Source: Metaphire vulgaris
Lineage: Eukaryota; Annelida; Clitellata; Crassiclitellata; Megascolecidae
Reading direction: 5' to 3'
NCBI GenBank assembly: GCA_018105865.1
Contig: CM030861.1
Span: forward strand, 9,159,084 to 9,223,083
Length of the DNA stretch: 64,000 bases
Shown: positions 1 through 51,560 of the stretch, piece by piece
Numbering within the stretch: the stretch's first letter is position 1
Layout: every line of letters starts with the position of its first letter
The notes under the pieces: model-generated
What the model was told of the DNA's origin: nothing
The model's input: the letters and a program-made list of their open reading frames with translations, nothing else
Database searches by the model: none
Position numbers and translations under genes: made by a program

Positions 1-419
1 GGACGCTATCTAGGGTTAATTAAAGTCATTGCTGTCGACTGAACGGTAAGTTTATTTCTACATCGGCTTGCCCTTTTGCATCTCGAATCAGTGGAGTGAC
101 TATTACTCAACAGCTGATAATGCGCGAGAGAAAATGCAATAAATTCACGCGTTTGGAAATTCCTGCCGTTTAAAACAGGTAGCTAGGTTGAAACTTGAAA
201 CCCAGTCGCTTGAACCCTCGGTTCTAACGGGAACTTAACGCAACGTAAAACGATCCTTATCTTACACGTTCACGGCTGCAGATCTAGATCTAGATCCCAC
301 AGACCACTCTGTTACCCTTTCCACGTGCAGTGGCGTAGCCAAGTTTCCGGAATAGGGGACACATCGACAAAAAGACTTCAAGCAAGAAAAGACACATCGT
401 TTCTGTTCCAATCGTCCTA
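1..419. other. Intergenic, nothing recognised
   Basis: No convincing exon, RNA gene or repeat family is visible here. Confidence 0.5.
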
Positions 420-427
420 TCTACCGC

Positions 428-616
428 CCGTGGCGGCTCTAGGATTTGGCAAGTGGGGGGCCTTTGGGATGGCAACTTCTAATCATGGGGAGCCAACAAT
501 TTGCTGTTTAATGTATGTAACATTAAGTATAGTGTCCCAACTGGGGGTGCCACTGGGGGGGCAGGCACTCAATAGGGGGCACCGGCCCCTCTGGCCCCCC
601 GGTGGAGCCGCCACTG
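428..616 (+). mobile_element. Family A MITE, hAT-type
   Basis: About 180-bp element with ends (C)AGTGGCGGCTC / GAGCCGCCACTG and 8-bp duplication TCTACCGC at 420-427 and 617-624. Confidence 0.85.
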
Positions 617-624
617 TCTACCGC

Positions 625-822
625 CATGGGCGTCCGCAGAAATTTTTCCAGGGGGAAGGTGCAAAACGAGGTCTTGTGACGAAAGAAATGAACAAAATTT
701 CCAGGTGGGGGTGCAAAACAAGGTTTTGTGACGAAAGAAACAAGTCATTTTACTTTTTTCATGACTCTACAATTTGTTCAGGGGTGCAATTGCACCCCAT
801 GCACCCCCTCCGGACGCCCATG
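625..822 (+). mobile_element. Family M MITE, hAT-type
   Basis: Ends CATGGGCGTCCGCAGAAATT / CTCCGGACGCCCATG. It directly abuts the family A copy and shares its target: TCTACCGC (617-624) versus TCTACCAC (823-830). Confidence 0.75.
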
Positions 823-944
823 TCTACCACCTTCCCCTCTCTGTTACATTTCTCAACGGGTTTGTGCAAATCCCACAACTGGTTCAATCCATAGTAGCAG
901 TGGCGTCAATCGGTAGTAAATGTTGCGATGGTTCACCTGTTGTT

Positions 945-1072
945 GTACCAGCAAGTAAGAACCAAGTAAGTAAGAATCAAGTAAGTAAGAATCAAGTAAG
1001 TAAGAATCAAGTAAGTAAGAATCAAGTAAGTAAGAATCAAGTAAGTAAGAATCAAGTAAGTAAGAATCAAGC
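945..1072 (+). repeat. 15-bp minisatellite, about 8 units
   Basis: Unit AAGTAAGTAAGAATC repeated nearly without change. The unit is a multiple of 3, so several strands and frames stay open across it. Confidence 0.95.
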
Positions 1073-3127
1073 GATAACTGGTCCTTATTGCATGTGTACC
1101 ATGTAGGACCTACTCCTTCAGCATAATTCTTATTACTTCTTAATGTTCCAAAATACAGCACCATTTGCTGATTATATTCTTGTCTACCTAGATGGTCTTA
1201 GTGTGCGTGACAAATCATTTCCTGATTATATCTATTATCTACCCAACGCAACAATTTATTAAATAATCGTACAACGGTACAATATAGATTTATTCAGATT
1301 TTTGCGGCGAGGGTCCGATGCCTTATGGACCATCACAGCCACATTTTTGTGAGGGTCCGGACCCAAGGACCCTCACGGGATTGGCGTCACTGCATAGTAG
1401 GGTAGTAGGGCGCCACCCCCACCCCCACCCCGCTGTTGCTACTCCAATGCCGTGTGTCTCGGCTTGGAATTTTTATAGAATGCCAGACGGTACAATTTAC
1501 TGTACAAAGATGTGTGAATAGAGATCAAGGCTGTGGAAACCTTGAAGAAATAAAGAAAGCCGCAACGCATGGGGAGAGTTTGCCTGATAAAATCAATAAA
1601 AAAACAACGACCACTGCCTTCACTGACTTTGAACCTAACGCAGCCATTGTTTTGGTACGGAGGCTTCCAAAGGTCGATGCCCTTAGCGCGACCTCTCACC
1701 TCCGACCTCTTACCTCTGACATCACCCGGCTGCTGCGTTATTTAGCCGGCTCGCAGCCAGCTGCCAGAACGTGGGGGTGGTACAAGTCAAGCTGGCCGAA
1801 CTGCTGGGTTTTAAACCACCCCTCTATTAAACCCTCGCCGGGACGCAAAAACGATTCATTAACTATGTCCCAGCGGTGGGAGTTAATCATGCTCGCCCAG
1901 GGAAACCAGGTAACTCAATTACGGGTTGAACGTAGCATTACTCAGAGCAATTAAATAGCATGCGTACCCCCACCCCACCCCCTCCCCACCCCGAAGTCCG
2001 CGACGTTAAGCTGCAGGGGATCTGTGGACGTCAGTCGGCGGCTCCTAAACATTTGGCAAGTCAAATTACGCCGTAGTGGGGTTTTTAGCAACTTAATGGT
2101 TATCTAATCAATGGGGGCCAACCATTTGTTGTTTAATGTATGTAGCATTAAGTATAGGGTCCCAACTTTTTCCAGGGGGCCACTGGGGGAGCCAGACACT
2201 CAATAGGGGGGCACGGGCCCCCCTGGCCCTCCCGGTGGAGCCGCCACTGGTGGACGTGAGTCGTGTCCTGGTGTCCCTAAACAGTCCTTCGCAACTCAAA
2301 TTACGCGGTAGTGGGCTAATGTATTTAGCGCCTATAATGGTTATCGTAAATCTTTTCAATTTACAGTAGGAGGCAAGCAGGCCAAAGTTCCTGAAAACCT
2401 TGCAAGCGATTTCATATTTCCAGGGCCGACGAGAGAAATTCCGGGCCCCGAACAAAAAAGTTTGCGGGCCCTTAAGAAAAATCTATCAAGTCTCCGAAAA
2501 CCTGACAAGCCAAAAAAACGTTATCAACTCTCCAAAAACAGCCTGACAAGCCAAAACAACGTCGTTGTCATTTCTCAAAAAACACCCTGGCAAGCAAAAA
2601 AACTGATCGTCACCGGATCTGGGCCCCTGAAAACACCATAGGCCCCGGTACAATGTACCGGCTGCACCCTCCTCTCCTCAGGCCTGCATATTTCTTGTTT
2701 CAAAAGTCGGTGAACTTTAATATGTTTACCGCTAGACGATAATCCTCTAAGGATCATTGGAGTAGCCACGGTTCTGAAATATGGAGTTATTGGCACATCG
2801 ATTCTGCTTCAATCGTCCTACTTACCCCCTACCTATCCCCCAGAACAGGGGTCTGCCCCTCCGTGCCCCGTGGTTACGCCCATGCCTCTTGTGATATTCG
2901 TATTATTTACGTCGCTTAGGATGACAAGAATATTCCTCTTAAACCGAAGAGCCACAGGAAGCTTTAATGGGGGGGAGGGGTGAAGTCAAGACCCAAATTA
3001 CCCAACTAAATCGACTGTCTACCTAATTCGTCTTAGTACTCTGCCGAAAAGCTAAAATGGAGTATTCGCCAGAAAGCTTCTAGTGGCGAGGCTGACTAGA
3101 AGAGACATTCTGGAGGTGATTTCCGAA
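1073..3127. other. Intergenic with a truncated family A copy
   Basis: The only feature I can place is a 5'-truncated family A MITE at about 2108-2254. A 172-codon plus-strand ORF at 1436-1954 has no known motif and no splice or codon pattern that persuades me. Confidence 0.5.
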
Positions 3128-3296
3128 CAGTGTTTTATACAGGCCTGTTAGGAGGGAGATCCCCCACAAAAAAACTCAAAATCCCCCACCCCCGAAAAAA
3201 TATCGCATCACTACAAAATTTTTTTGTATTGAACTGTGTCTCTTCCCCTCCAGCCAAGTAAATCCCCCCCAGGCCTGGAGCCTGGATAAAACACTG
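3128..3296. mobile_element. Family D MITE
   Basis: Ends CAGTGTTTTATACAGGCCTG / CCTGGATAAAACACTG; near-identical 8-bp flanks TTTCCGAA / TTTACGAA. Confidence 0.8.
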
Positions 3297-3575
3297 TTTA
3301 CGAAGATTTTCTTTTTTTTCTTTGGAACGGCTTCTTCTCGTCAAGCGAATAACACTCAAATGACGGAATATACAGTACACTGTCTTTGTATATTTATTTT
3401 CGATAACGTCAGTCAACGCGTCCGAAAATTTGTGCTGCTGTATTGGAACATTCAAACACGGTATAAAGAGTTTACAGGGTGGCTTACACAAGACGACTTA
3501 AGTGCTAAAGGCTGCTGATGAGACATGAATACCCGATCAAAATCTTTAGAGAGATGCAAAAGGGGAAAGATAGAA

Positions 3576-3576
<1 letters not shown>

Positions 3577-3635
<59 letters not shown>

Positions 3636-3639
3636 GGAG

Positions 3640-3675
<36 letters not shown>

Positions 3676-3823
3676 CAGACAGACACAGACAGACAGATAG
3701 ACACAGACAGAGAGACAGACAGGCAGACAGAGACAGAGAGTCTTAGCTGGTATTTTTTTAGAGAGACAGACAGGCAGATGGGAGATGAGAGAGAGAGAGA
3801 TGGTGGAGAGAGTGGAGAGAGAC

Positions 3824-3917
<94 letters not shown>

Positions 3918-3960
3918 GAGAGAGGGAGAGGTTCAGAGAGAGAGGGAGAGGGAGAGTTAA
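3577..3960 (+). repeat. GA and GACA microsatellites
   Basis: Compound array: (GA)n 3588-3633, (GACA)n 3637-3740, (GA)n 3787-3915. These create long false Arg/Glu or Ser/Leu ORFs. Confidence 0.97.
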
Positions 3961-4278
3961 TTTAATCCTCTGTTCTGTTATCTTCTTTTTACAGATTCTC
4001 AAAGGGTGTTGTCGGTGCACGAATGGGTGTGTTCTATAAATTATCAATAATACTCTCCGTCCCAGCAGATGTCCTTGGTTCTTCCCTTTTCTTCCATCCC
4101 TTGCGCCTAATTCTCTCTTGATCAGTTTCAGGCCAAAAGCATTGCTGTGCCCTTCCCAACCCCCCAACCCCCCAATATTATTTTCACATCAACGATATCG
4201 CTAATCATATTATTCCCCTGCATCCTTGAGATTTATTAACCCCTCCCCCTCTCCGAAGAAATTAAAACGATCATCTTC

Positions 4279-4281
4279 CAC

Positions 4282-4324
<43 letters not shown>

Positions 4325-4339
4325 GCCTGCCTGCCTGCC

Positions 4340-4406
<67 letters not shown>

Positions 4407-4457
4407 TACATTTATACTTAAAGTCTGTCTGTCTGTCTGTCTGTCTGCCTGTCTGTA
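4279..4457 (+). repeat. TCTG tetranucleotide microsatellite
   Basis: About 45 TCTG units with short interruptions. Confidence 0.97.
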
Positions 4458-4546
4458 TTTGATTTGGCTTTTAGTACACGTGGGCCAAAATAACTGACGT
4501 CAGAAGTGTAGTGAACACTTGTGTAAGAGTGGGTTCAATTCCAACA

Positions 4547-4613
4547 ATCTTCTTCTTCTTCTTCCTCCTCCTCCTCCTCCTCCTCTCTACCACCATCACC
4601 ATCACCATCACCG

Positions 4614-4650
<37 letters not shown>

Positions 4651-4781
4651 TCATTCATTCATTATCATCATCATAATCGTCGCCGCCGTTATCGCCGCCA
4701 TGTTTTAATTCACGTTGAGTCATTCACAATGGTTTAGGACTGAATTTTTTTGGTGGCAGAGAGTCAGAGACCAATTGAGGA

Positions 4782-4854
<73 letters not shown>

Positions 4855-5105
4855 TAATAATAATAATAACTGGGGATTTAAACTGGGTAACTATCTGTGG
4901 AAGACCTTACATGTTTATCTAAGCGTTAAGTATTTGACCGGATACAAAGTCCTATCGTTGCTATCATTGGGCTGAAAAGTAGGCCTATAGCGAAACACCT
5001 AATAACGAACGTAGCTGATACAATAATTTCATAATGCATGATACAATTAATGATACGATAAATAATCGTAAAGACAAAGGCCAATTCAAAGTCAGAGAGA
5101 GAAAG

Positions 5106-5152
<47 letters not shown>
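4547..5152 (+). repeat. CTT/CTC, CAT, AAT and TA microsatellites
   Basis: (CTT/CTC)n 4550-4590, (CAT)n 4592-4650, (AAT)n 4784-4870, (TA)n 5108-5152, with short unique spacers. Confidence 0.95.
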
Positions 5153-5154
<2 letters not shown>

Positions 5155-5670
5155 TTGAAAAAGAGACAGACAGACAGAGACAGAGAGAGACACACACAGA
5201 CACAAACACAGACACAGAGACAGACTGACTGAGACAGGCAGACAAATAGCAGAGCAGTGCTATTAGCCGCTATGTAGGCCTATGGGACCGATGATTCCGA
5301 CTGGATAGGCTACGGACCTGGCCTGGGCCAATTCATGGAAGAATCGCTAACAGAAGGACGAATGGGGGGCCAAATAGATTAATGCAACGCTTCACGAATC
5401 GAAAATTTTGCCCTTACTGAAGGTCCCGGATGGATCATGCACACAAAGGCCTCGGTGTATAGACCACTGTGCCTGCCCCGGGGGTCCAGTAGGCCCCTCG
5501 AGCTTTAGCGGATCGGTAATAAAATGTTGTATTCAACTGGATTTTTGAAATATTGAAAATCCCAATTTATCAGTTGAAAACGTCTTCTTTACGAGTCTGA
5601 CAAATTTCCCTCCGAAATCTCCTAGTGCGCCACATTTCGTGGCCAACATAGTTTCACATTTAGTATAGAC

Positions 5671-5815
5671 GGGTGCGATTTGTGACCTGGAGCAGTGAGA
5701 GGAGGTATGATGGGGAAAGGGGCGAACAACATTGGCTGGGATGTCAGTACTCAGTAGCCACCTCTGTGGGGGGATGTAGTTGGGCAGTGGGGAGGAAAAT
5801 TTCTTCTACAAATCG
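5671..5815 (+). repeat. Family K interspersed repeat, copy 1
   Basis: GGTGCGATTTGTGACCTGGA...; shares its order of motifs with 44903-45074 (GGTGCGATTTCTGACCTGGA). Confidence 0.7.
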
Positions 5816-5908
5816 TTTAAGCAGAACTCCCAAGGGTTGTGGACAAATGGAACATAGATATCATATTGGTCGCTTTAGATTTGGGTAAAATACTTTACTA
5901 CTATGTTT

Positions 5909-6548
5909 TTTATTATCTTGGTTCAATAATAAAGCACAAATGAATTGAATAAAATCATTTTTATTTTTGATGACCAGATAATACGACGACTTCCTTAATG
6001 ACAATATAAAATAATATTTTGCCAGTGATACAGTCCTTACACACACACATACACATCAATGGTAAAATATAGAGATGCCAATTTCAGAACATTCCAGTAC
6101 TAGGGTGCAGAAATTGAAAATATCACCATGGGGTGAATAACTTCAGCTAAAAGCACGGGGCGGTTTAGGTAGCCCCGGGTTACCGATCGGCAAATATGGC
6201 ACCACACTGATAATTTTAAAATCTACAAGTGCATCTGAATTATAAATTACTCAGGGATTGCATATCCTGGAAATCAATGCGCAAATGTAAACATTTCTCA
6301 ATGAGACGCATTGTTATTAAGTCCATTTGTAACAAATTATGTCTTGCCATGAGTTATCCCCCACCCCCCAAAAAAAATTCTGTCCACCTGCCCTCCTACA
6401 GTATGTTGGTGCCTACAACAAACATATCGACAATTTAAAACCATATACATTTTAAAATTCGGCTTAATTAAATCGACCTGATTCTCAAATCAATTTTAGT
6501 TACATCTCAAATTTAACGAATTGATAAAAAGCTACAGTATTTTCGCTT
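5909..6548 (-). other. Probable PAR3 3' UTR with poly(A) signals
   Basis: A+T-rich sequence directly downstream of the stop, free of repeats. AATAAA hexamers on the minus strand lie at 5965-5960 and 5914-5909. Which one is used cannot be seen. Confidence 0.45.
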
Positions 6549-27121
<20,573 letters not shown>

Positions 27122-27638
27122 TCACTAATGCACTCGCTAACAGCAGATTCTAATAATTAAAGTAATCCATGCGTATAATATTTCTAACTACGGGGTCCAA
27201 TTTTGTCGCGGAACATGGTATACAGTTTGCGCTGCAAAAGTTCGTATAACAGATCTGAAGATCGCTGTACAATCCCTTTTGTCCGTTCGCTCTAACGCCG
27301 CGTACAATTTAAATATTGGTTATTAATAGATGTATGGCCATGGTACGTCGCAGAGGTGCGAGAACATTATAGGCCTAACTATCCTAATATGCTGTGTAGG
27401 ACTGTAGGTCTACTGTGTAGGCCTACATGTAAGACACAGGTGTGTACAAAGCGCTGTGCGCGAAGTTAGAACATTTGCGGGTAAATTTACGGTCACGCAA
27501 TGAACTCCGATACAATAGTAAATGATTTTTAGCTCATTAGTCCAGTGGCGTTTCCACGTGGGGTGAGTGGGGATGCATCCCCATCGGGCTTATTTTTGTT
27601 TGTGAAGAACCTATTTTGGGGGGAAAGTCTAGTAAAAC

Positions 27639-28117
27639 CAGTGATGTTAATCCTTGTCCTGGTCCTTGTCCTTAAGGACTCCTTAAGGACCAATTTGAAT
27701 TCCTTGTCCTTATCCTCGTCCTTGTGGAGTCAGTCCTCGTCCTTATCCTCGTCCTTGGGGGTTCGGTCCTCGTCCTTATCCTCGTCCTTGCAGATCGGTC
27801 CTTGTCCTGGTCCTTGTAACTTAGTCCTTGAAAAGTCCTTATAAGGACCAAATTATTTGTATACCATTTTCAATTGTACTGATAATTATGTTCCAAGGTA
27901 AGAGTAGTATGTGGATTTATATTTTGGCTACATACTTGTGTTGAGTTACTCTAAATGTTTAGTCATTGTTTCCTTTATAATACCAGTTGATTCTTTAGCA
28001 GAATTCTTTGTTTCCCTGCGACGTCGGCTCCAGTTGAACGAGTATTTTCGCAAAGTGGTCTCATAATTAGACCTCACCGTGTGTGCATGACTGATCAGCT
28101 GCTGGAAACACTTTTTC

Positions 28118-28204
<87 letters not shown>

Positions 28205-28582
28205 ATTATTAAACTTGACAATTTCTTAGTCCTAGTGGCTAAAGTCAAAGGCGCATTTGAAATGCAGCATTGCTGTTGACTACATTAGGTTTTTTTAATT
28301 TTGCTTTTCTAATTTTGTGATTCGAATTGAAATTGTGTTTGGTTTTTTCCTATCCGACTTTTTTTGTCTGACAGAGGTTGGTCCTTGTCCTTATCCTTGT
28401 CCTTGGGGTCAGTCCTTGTGGTCCTTGTGCTTGCGGGGTAAGTCCTCGTCCTTGTCCTCGTCCTTGGAGGGTCGGTCCTCGTCCTTATCCTCGTCCTTGG
28501 GGTTCGGTCCTTTTGGGGTCCTTGGGGAGTCGGTCCTTGTCCTTATCCTCGTCCTTGGGGTCGGTCCTTGTTAACATCACTG
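27639..28582 (+). mobile_element. hAT element relic, 944 bp, intact ends
   Basis: Terminal inverted repeats CAGTGATGTTAA / TTAACATCACTG flanked by an exact 8-bp duplication AGTAAAAC (27631-27638 and 28583-28590). It carries a transposase dimerisation remnant, two tandem arrays of GTCCTTGTCCTC-like units near the ends (27651-27845, 28378-28570) and a TTA microsatellite. It is inserted in a family B MITE. Confidence 0.92.
28018..28122 (+). pseudogene. hAT transposase C-terminal dimerisation remnant
   Basis: Reads ATSAPVERVFSQSGLIIRP, then a TDQLLETLF helix, the conserved hATC box of hAT transposases. The rest of the gene is gone. Confidence 0.88.
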
Positions 28583-29168
28583 AGTAAAACTACGGGGAAA
28601 AACTGCGGATGACCTTTTTTGCTTGTTAACCCATTCTTGGGCAAAAGTGTAGTAAAATTAGGGGGAAATACATTTATCAGCCTTTTCCGCAAAATTTATT
28701 GATTTTGATCTTTTCCTTCTCTTTTCACCTCCCCCAAACTTCCTATGAATTCATTTCATCCTCCCCTCCATCAAGAAATCCTGGAACCGCCACTCCTCAC
28801 TACCAAGTGAATATCTTATAATTTCTAACAAGACAGTAACGTGCAGAGGGGGCGGTGGGTCGGCGGGGCGGTGGCCACGAGCGCCGACCACATGAGGGCG
28901 CCAAAATTGACTCGGGGACTTTTTTTGCTTCGTTTTTTATCCACTTGGCACCGGTTGCCCACCACACTCTACACGCACAATAGATTAGACGACAGTGTTT
29001 CTAAATCGATAGTCTGTGAAGCCTCCCCCCCCCCAAAAAAAAGAAGAAGAAACAAAAACAAGTTCAGAGCGTTCTGTGAATATTGCACTGTATCACGTAG
29101 GCGGGGAGCAGGGGAGCTTTACCCTGCTCCCACCGGTCGAGAGCTCAATGTTCGTTAAGGTAAAGGCA

Positions 29169-29468
29169 GTGTTTTATACAGACTCCAGGCCTTGGGCAGG
29201 GGCGTAGCCAGGAATTTGAGTTGGGGAGGGAGTATAATGTGATTTGGGGGAGTATAAATCTTAAAACCCTTAAAAAACGTTGAAACTTTTAAGGTAGTCT
29301 GATTTTTGAGGTATGTATACCGATATACCCCGCACCGCTACGCCTCTGGCCTTGGAGAGGGAATTGACTTGGTTGGAGGGAAGAGACATAGTTCAATGCA
29401 AAAATGTGTGTCAGTGCCGACATTTGAGGGGGACACTCCCCCTAACAACAGGCCTGGATAAACCACTG
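29169..29468. mobile_element. Family D MITE containing a family F copy
   Basis: Outer CAGTGTTTTATACAGACTCC...GGATAAACCACTG. The inner GGGGCGTAGCCAGGAATTTG ... GCTACGCCTCT copy is flanked by GGCCTTGG on both sides. Confidence 0.82.
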
Positions 29469-29680
29469 GGCAAGGGTAGAACCGCGGGATCACTGGCCGT
29501 AGGGTCCAGCGCCGATCTCCGGGTTCTTTTAGCTAAGTTATTTGTCGGCGGACAGTGGTCAGTCAATGGTCAGTCTTTCCCGCCGAAATGACGGATAGTT
29601 TCGCCTCTGCTACTCATTTTACCATTGCCATCTGGCGAGTGAAGTCAACGCATAGCTGGCTCCTGTTAGTATCGAATTCC

Positions 29681-29945
29681 AGGGTTATTTCTAGGATTGT
29701 GAATTAGGGGGGTCAGTAAAATTTGGGGTCTCTGCCGAATAAGTGTGGAAAAAGTCATCCCACAAAAGTCTGACAGGCAAAAAATCAACAAATCTAAAAA
29801 CAATTCTGACAAGCCGAAAAAACGTTATCAGGTTTCAAAAAAGTCTGACAAGCGAAAAAGGGCATTAGAGAAATAAAGTTGGGGTGAGGGGTGTTACTTC
29901 TCGAATTGAGGTAGTGTTCGAGATTAGGAAATTATCTATTAGTTG
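29681..29945 (+). repeat. Family G repeat
   Basis: AGGGTTATTTCTAGGATTGTGAATT with AAAAGTCTGACAAGC blocks. Confidence 0.75.
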
Positions 29946-30676
29946 CAACACAACCAACTATTTGACGAAAAAATTGCTTTAACATCTGGGTATCAGGCTT
30001 GCTTTGCATAATGAAATTTCTCGTATATGTCAACGTCTTCCTGTGCTCCTCTTCACAGCGGAAACTAATCAGGCGGTTTTCCAATCTTGCACGACGGGTT
30101 GGACTTCTTTTATAATCAACCGAACAGTCGCTTTCGATTTCGCATTCCTTGGGTTCTTTCCGCTTCCTATGTAGCCTACGTACGGCTTCTGGAGAAAATT
30201 AAAACACTGCAGTACATCGCCTCGATTTCTTGGAAATAATTAACGTCTGCAGATCAGGCGGCCGACAATATTTTTATAGGCCCTACGGAATTCATTTTGA
30301 TGGTTTTCTTACTATGAATAAATAAAGCAATAATGATGCAATCTTCTGACCGGACAAGCATCGATAGCAAAAAGACGAGGCGCATTATTTTCTTAACGTG
30401 CATTAGTTGATCTGGTTATTATGGTATAACCAATTCCTCGTAATCTTTGAATTCCGTGAGGTCTTAATGTATCTCTTTAGATTAAATGAGCAATTTTCTG
30501 TTCAAGCTTTGGTTATTGTTCAAGGTTTGGTAGGCCTACTTTGTCAGGCTGTAGGCATGGACGTCATTGGGGGGGGAGGGGTAGGGAGGCCGTGGCCCCC
30601 ATGGAAATAAAGAAATAATGGCAGGCTGTATGCAGGGACGTCATTATTCGGGAAAGGAGAAAGGGTCGCGGTGGCA

Positions 30677-31152
30677 GGGCCTGTTTTAACGTTCAGTGAC
30701 ACACAAAATGTGCAGCGATAAAATGAAAATGTGCAGCGGTAAAATGCCATTTTCTGTTCTTTGTGCAGTGATACATTTTTCTGACGACCTTTTTGTTTGT
30801 TTTTCTACGAGGATGTCCGAAAATTTTCTGAGTTTAATGCAGTGATAATTTTTTCTTAGAACAGTCCCTGCACTATGAAACAATATGAAAACGCAATCAC
30901 ATAAACCTACAACCAAACAGTGGTGGCCTTAGGTCGTGGTTTAGCAGGACTTATCCAGGGGCGTAGCCAGGAATTTGATTTGGGGTGGGTGGATATAAAT
31001 TTTGGGGTATATATATATTATATGTCATATGCCCCTGTATACATATATTTATATGTTATATATACTGTATTATAAAGTATATTATATGCTGATTTTTGGG
31101 GTGTATATATAACGACGTGGCGACGTACCCCTTCCTGTCACTACGCACCTGG
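30677..31152. repeat. Family H copy followed by a family F copy
   Basis: Family H 30677-30870 (GCAGGGCCTGTTTTAACG). Family F 30956-31152 (GGGGCGTAGCCAGGAATTTG ... CTACGCACCTGG). Confidence 0.75.
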
Positions 31153-31420
31153 GCGTATCCCCATGATACCACCAGACCTGAAAAGATGCAACAGAGTTTA
31201 GCTACCCTTGTATTGTATACCGGAATCCATGTTCGATAATAGGCCGACCACAGATCACTGATGAACAGTGAAGTTTTCGCTACAACTGTCTGCCAGCGTT
31301 TAGGGTTTATTCGAGGTACAGTATAACCTAAAAACACAGATCGTAATAAGTTCTGTCGACATTTCACATCTTTGTGAACCGACATCGATTAATTTAATAA
31401 TTGATCGGATTGGTCGGTTA

Positions 31421-31466
31421 TTCCTCCTCCTCCTCCTCCTCCTCCTCCTCCTCCTCCTCCTCCTCC
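31421..31466 (+). repeat. CCT microsatellite
   Basis: (CCT)n, about 15 units. Confidence 0.95.
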
Positions 31467-31558
31467 ATATATCGATTATATTATATATCGTTTATATCTT
31501 TACGGCGTCAGGAAATACTGCACAGCCACTATGCACCGTCAGCCACACATGGAGAGAC

Positions 31559-31733
31559 CAGTGGCGGCTTCAACGGGGGGGCAGGGAGGCCCGTGCCCCT
31601 ATTGAGTGCCTGGCCCCCCAATGGGGACCCTATACTTAATGCTACATACAATAAACAACAAATGGTTGGCCCTTCATGATTAGAAGTTGCCACCCCAACG
31701 GCCCCCACTTGCCAAATCCTAGAGCCGCCACTG
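31559..31733 (-). mobile_element. Family A MITE
   Basis: Exact 8-bp duplication GGAGAGAC (31551-31558 and 31734-31741). Confidence 0.92.
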
Positions 31734-32046
31734 GGAGAGACTGCGTCTTCTCTAAGTTCTCTGGCTGAACATATTTAATCAATCAATCAATCAATCAATC
31801 TCGGTCTATATAACATATCATGCAACCGTTAACTCCTATACGTGACGAAAGAAAATGCGTGCGGAGCGAGGGGAGGTGTTATTAATCCAGAAGGACTCGT
31901 TTGCCCAGCAGCCGACCCCCAGTCGCCCTCCTCTACCCCAGCGGCAGCTTTGACGGTATACACGAGTTCGAGTTACGGCCAAATATTATGGCCACTGTTT
32001 TTGGGCGACGGGTTTGCAGAGTTGCTGACTTCTTGTCGGTGTGCCT

Positions 32047-32111
32047 CCCTCCTCCTCCTCCTCCTCCTCCTCCTCCTCCTCCTCCTCCTCCTCCTCCTCC
32101 TCCTCCTCCTG
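32047..32111 (+). repeat. CCT microsatellite just past the TGF-beta stop
   Basis: About 21 CCT units starting 39 bp downstream of the ligand stop codon on the minus strand, so it lies in the probable 3' UTR as (AGG)n. Confidence 0.93.
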
Positions 32112-32149
32112 CAAGGCCTGCCTCTCCATGGAGTACGTCCCGTCTCCGG

Positions 32150-50496
<18,347 letters not shown>

Positions 50497-50814
50497 GTCA
50501 GTATCACAGTCAGCGCTCAGCACTATATGGCCTATGGATGATTGTGTATGTCCTGTCCTATAAATGCGCTCTGTTTAGATACTGGATTTCTGCAGTTGTT
50601 TCACTATAGTTCTCCGGTCTCTATAGTCACGTCGATTCCAGCGGAATGGTTTGCGCCGCGAACGGTGGCGTTGTTGTTCTCGAAGAAGGGCGACTGTATG
50701 GCGGCGGCGTCGACGGCGGCGTGAAGCGTGCGAATTCCAAGCCAGCGTTTTTCGCGTCCGTGGCGTCTGCGCCATCGTATCTCAGCGGATCGTTTAGTAA
50801 CAACACCGTCGGCG

Positions 50815-50815
<1 letters not shown>

Positions 50816-50891
<76 letters not shown>

Positions 50892-50966
50892 CGAGAGAGA
50901 GTTCAAAAGGCCGAGAGAGTACGTAACGCCAGGGTACGCGGCGGCAGCAGGAGAGAGAGAGAGAGA

Positions 50967-51018
<52 letters not shown>

Positions 51019-51090
51019 CAGACAGAGAGAGACAGACAGACAGGCAGACAGACAGACACAGACAGACGGAGACACAGACAGACAGATATA
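50816..51090 (+). repeat. GA/GACA microsatellites upstream of the TGF-beta start
   Basis: (GA)n 50817-50890, (GA)n/(GACA)n 50951-51090, 0.3-0.6 kb 5' of the proposed ligand start (minus strand). A GAGA-type promoter role is possible but unproven. Confidence 0.95.
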
Positions 51091-51361
51091 TGTAGTGAGA
51101 GAGAGAGTTGTTTCTGGGCGCCTTTTCCCAACTCGCTTCGACGAAACAACTATAGGCCTACCTTTGACCAGAACTCAGCGCTGCTGCTGCTGCTGAGCTG
51201 AGGCTGCAACAGCAGATGGTGAGCCGTGGAATGACGCAAACCAATCGGATCTCCCGCCGGCCGCCGACTGAGTCGAGTAGGCTGTTGTTGATGCGACCGG
51301 TTATTGTAAAAGCGCACTCGGCAAATCTGTTCCGATAGGAAAACTAGGCTAATGGACTTTA

Positions 51362-51363
<2 letters not shown>

Positions 51364-51425
<62 letters not shown>

Positions 51426-51560
51426 GTTTTCTGTCTGTCTCTGTCTCCGTTCTTTCTCTCTCTATTTCTCTCTCTCTGTCAGTGCCTGCGTCGCTGTCTG
51501 TTTGTCTGCTTCTCTCTCGCTCTCTGTTTCTGGTCTGTCTGTCTCTCTCTCTCTCTCCGT
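51364..51560 (+). repeat. CT/GTCT microsatellite
   Basis: (CT)n 51364-51420 then mixed CTGT/CTCT. Confidence 0.95.

Larger units (their letters stand above)
27543..28795 (+). mobile_element. Family B MITE split by the hAT relic
   Basis: Left part 27543-27638 (CAGTGGCGTTTCCACG...) and right part 28583-28795 (...CTGGAACCGCCACT) join into one ~300-bp family B copy once the hAT insertion is removed. Confidence 0.8.

Noticed and set aside
1436..1954. 172-codon plus-strand ORF
   Set aside because: Longest repeat-poor ORF at the left end, but no family motif and composition typical of chance; kept out for lack of support.
3505..4167. Long Ser/Leu/Arg/Glu ORFs over GA and GTCT arrays
   Set aside because: The frames stay open only because dinucleotide and tetranucleotide repeats contain no stops; no motif or splice structure.
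31171..31339. Exon-like minus-strand block YTVPRINPKRWQTVV between an AG and a GT
   Set aside because: Phase-consistent with nothing nearby, contains an in-line AATAAA, lies past the ligand stop, and no family is recognised.
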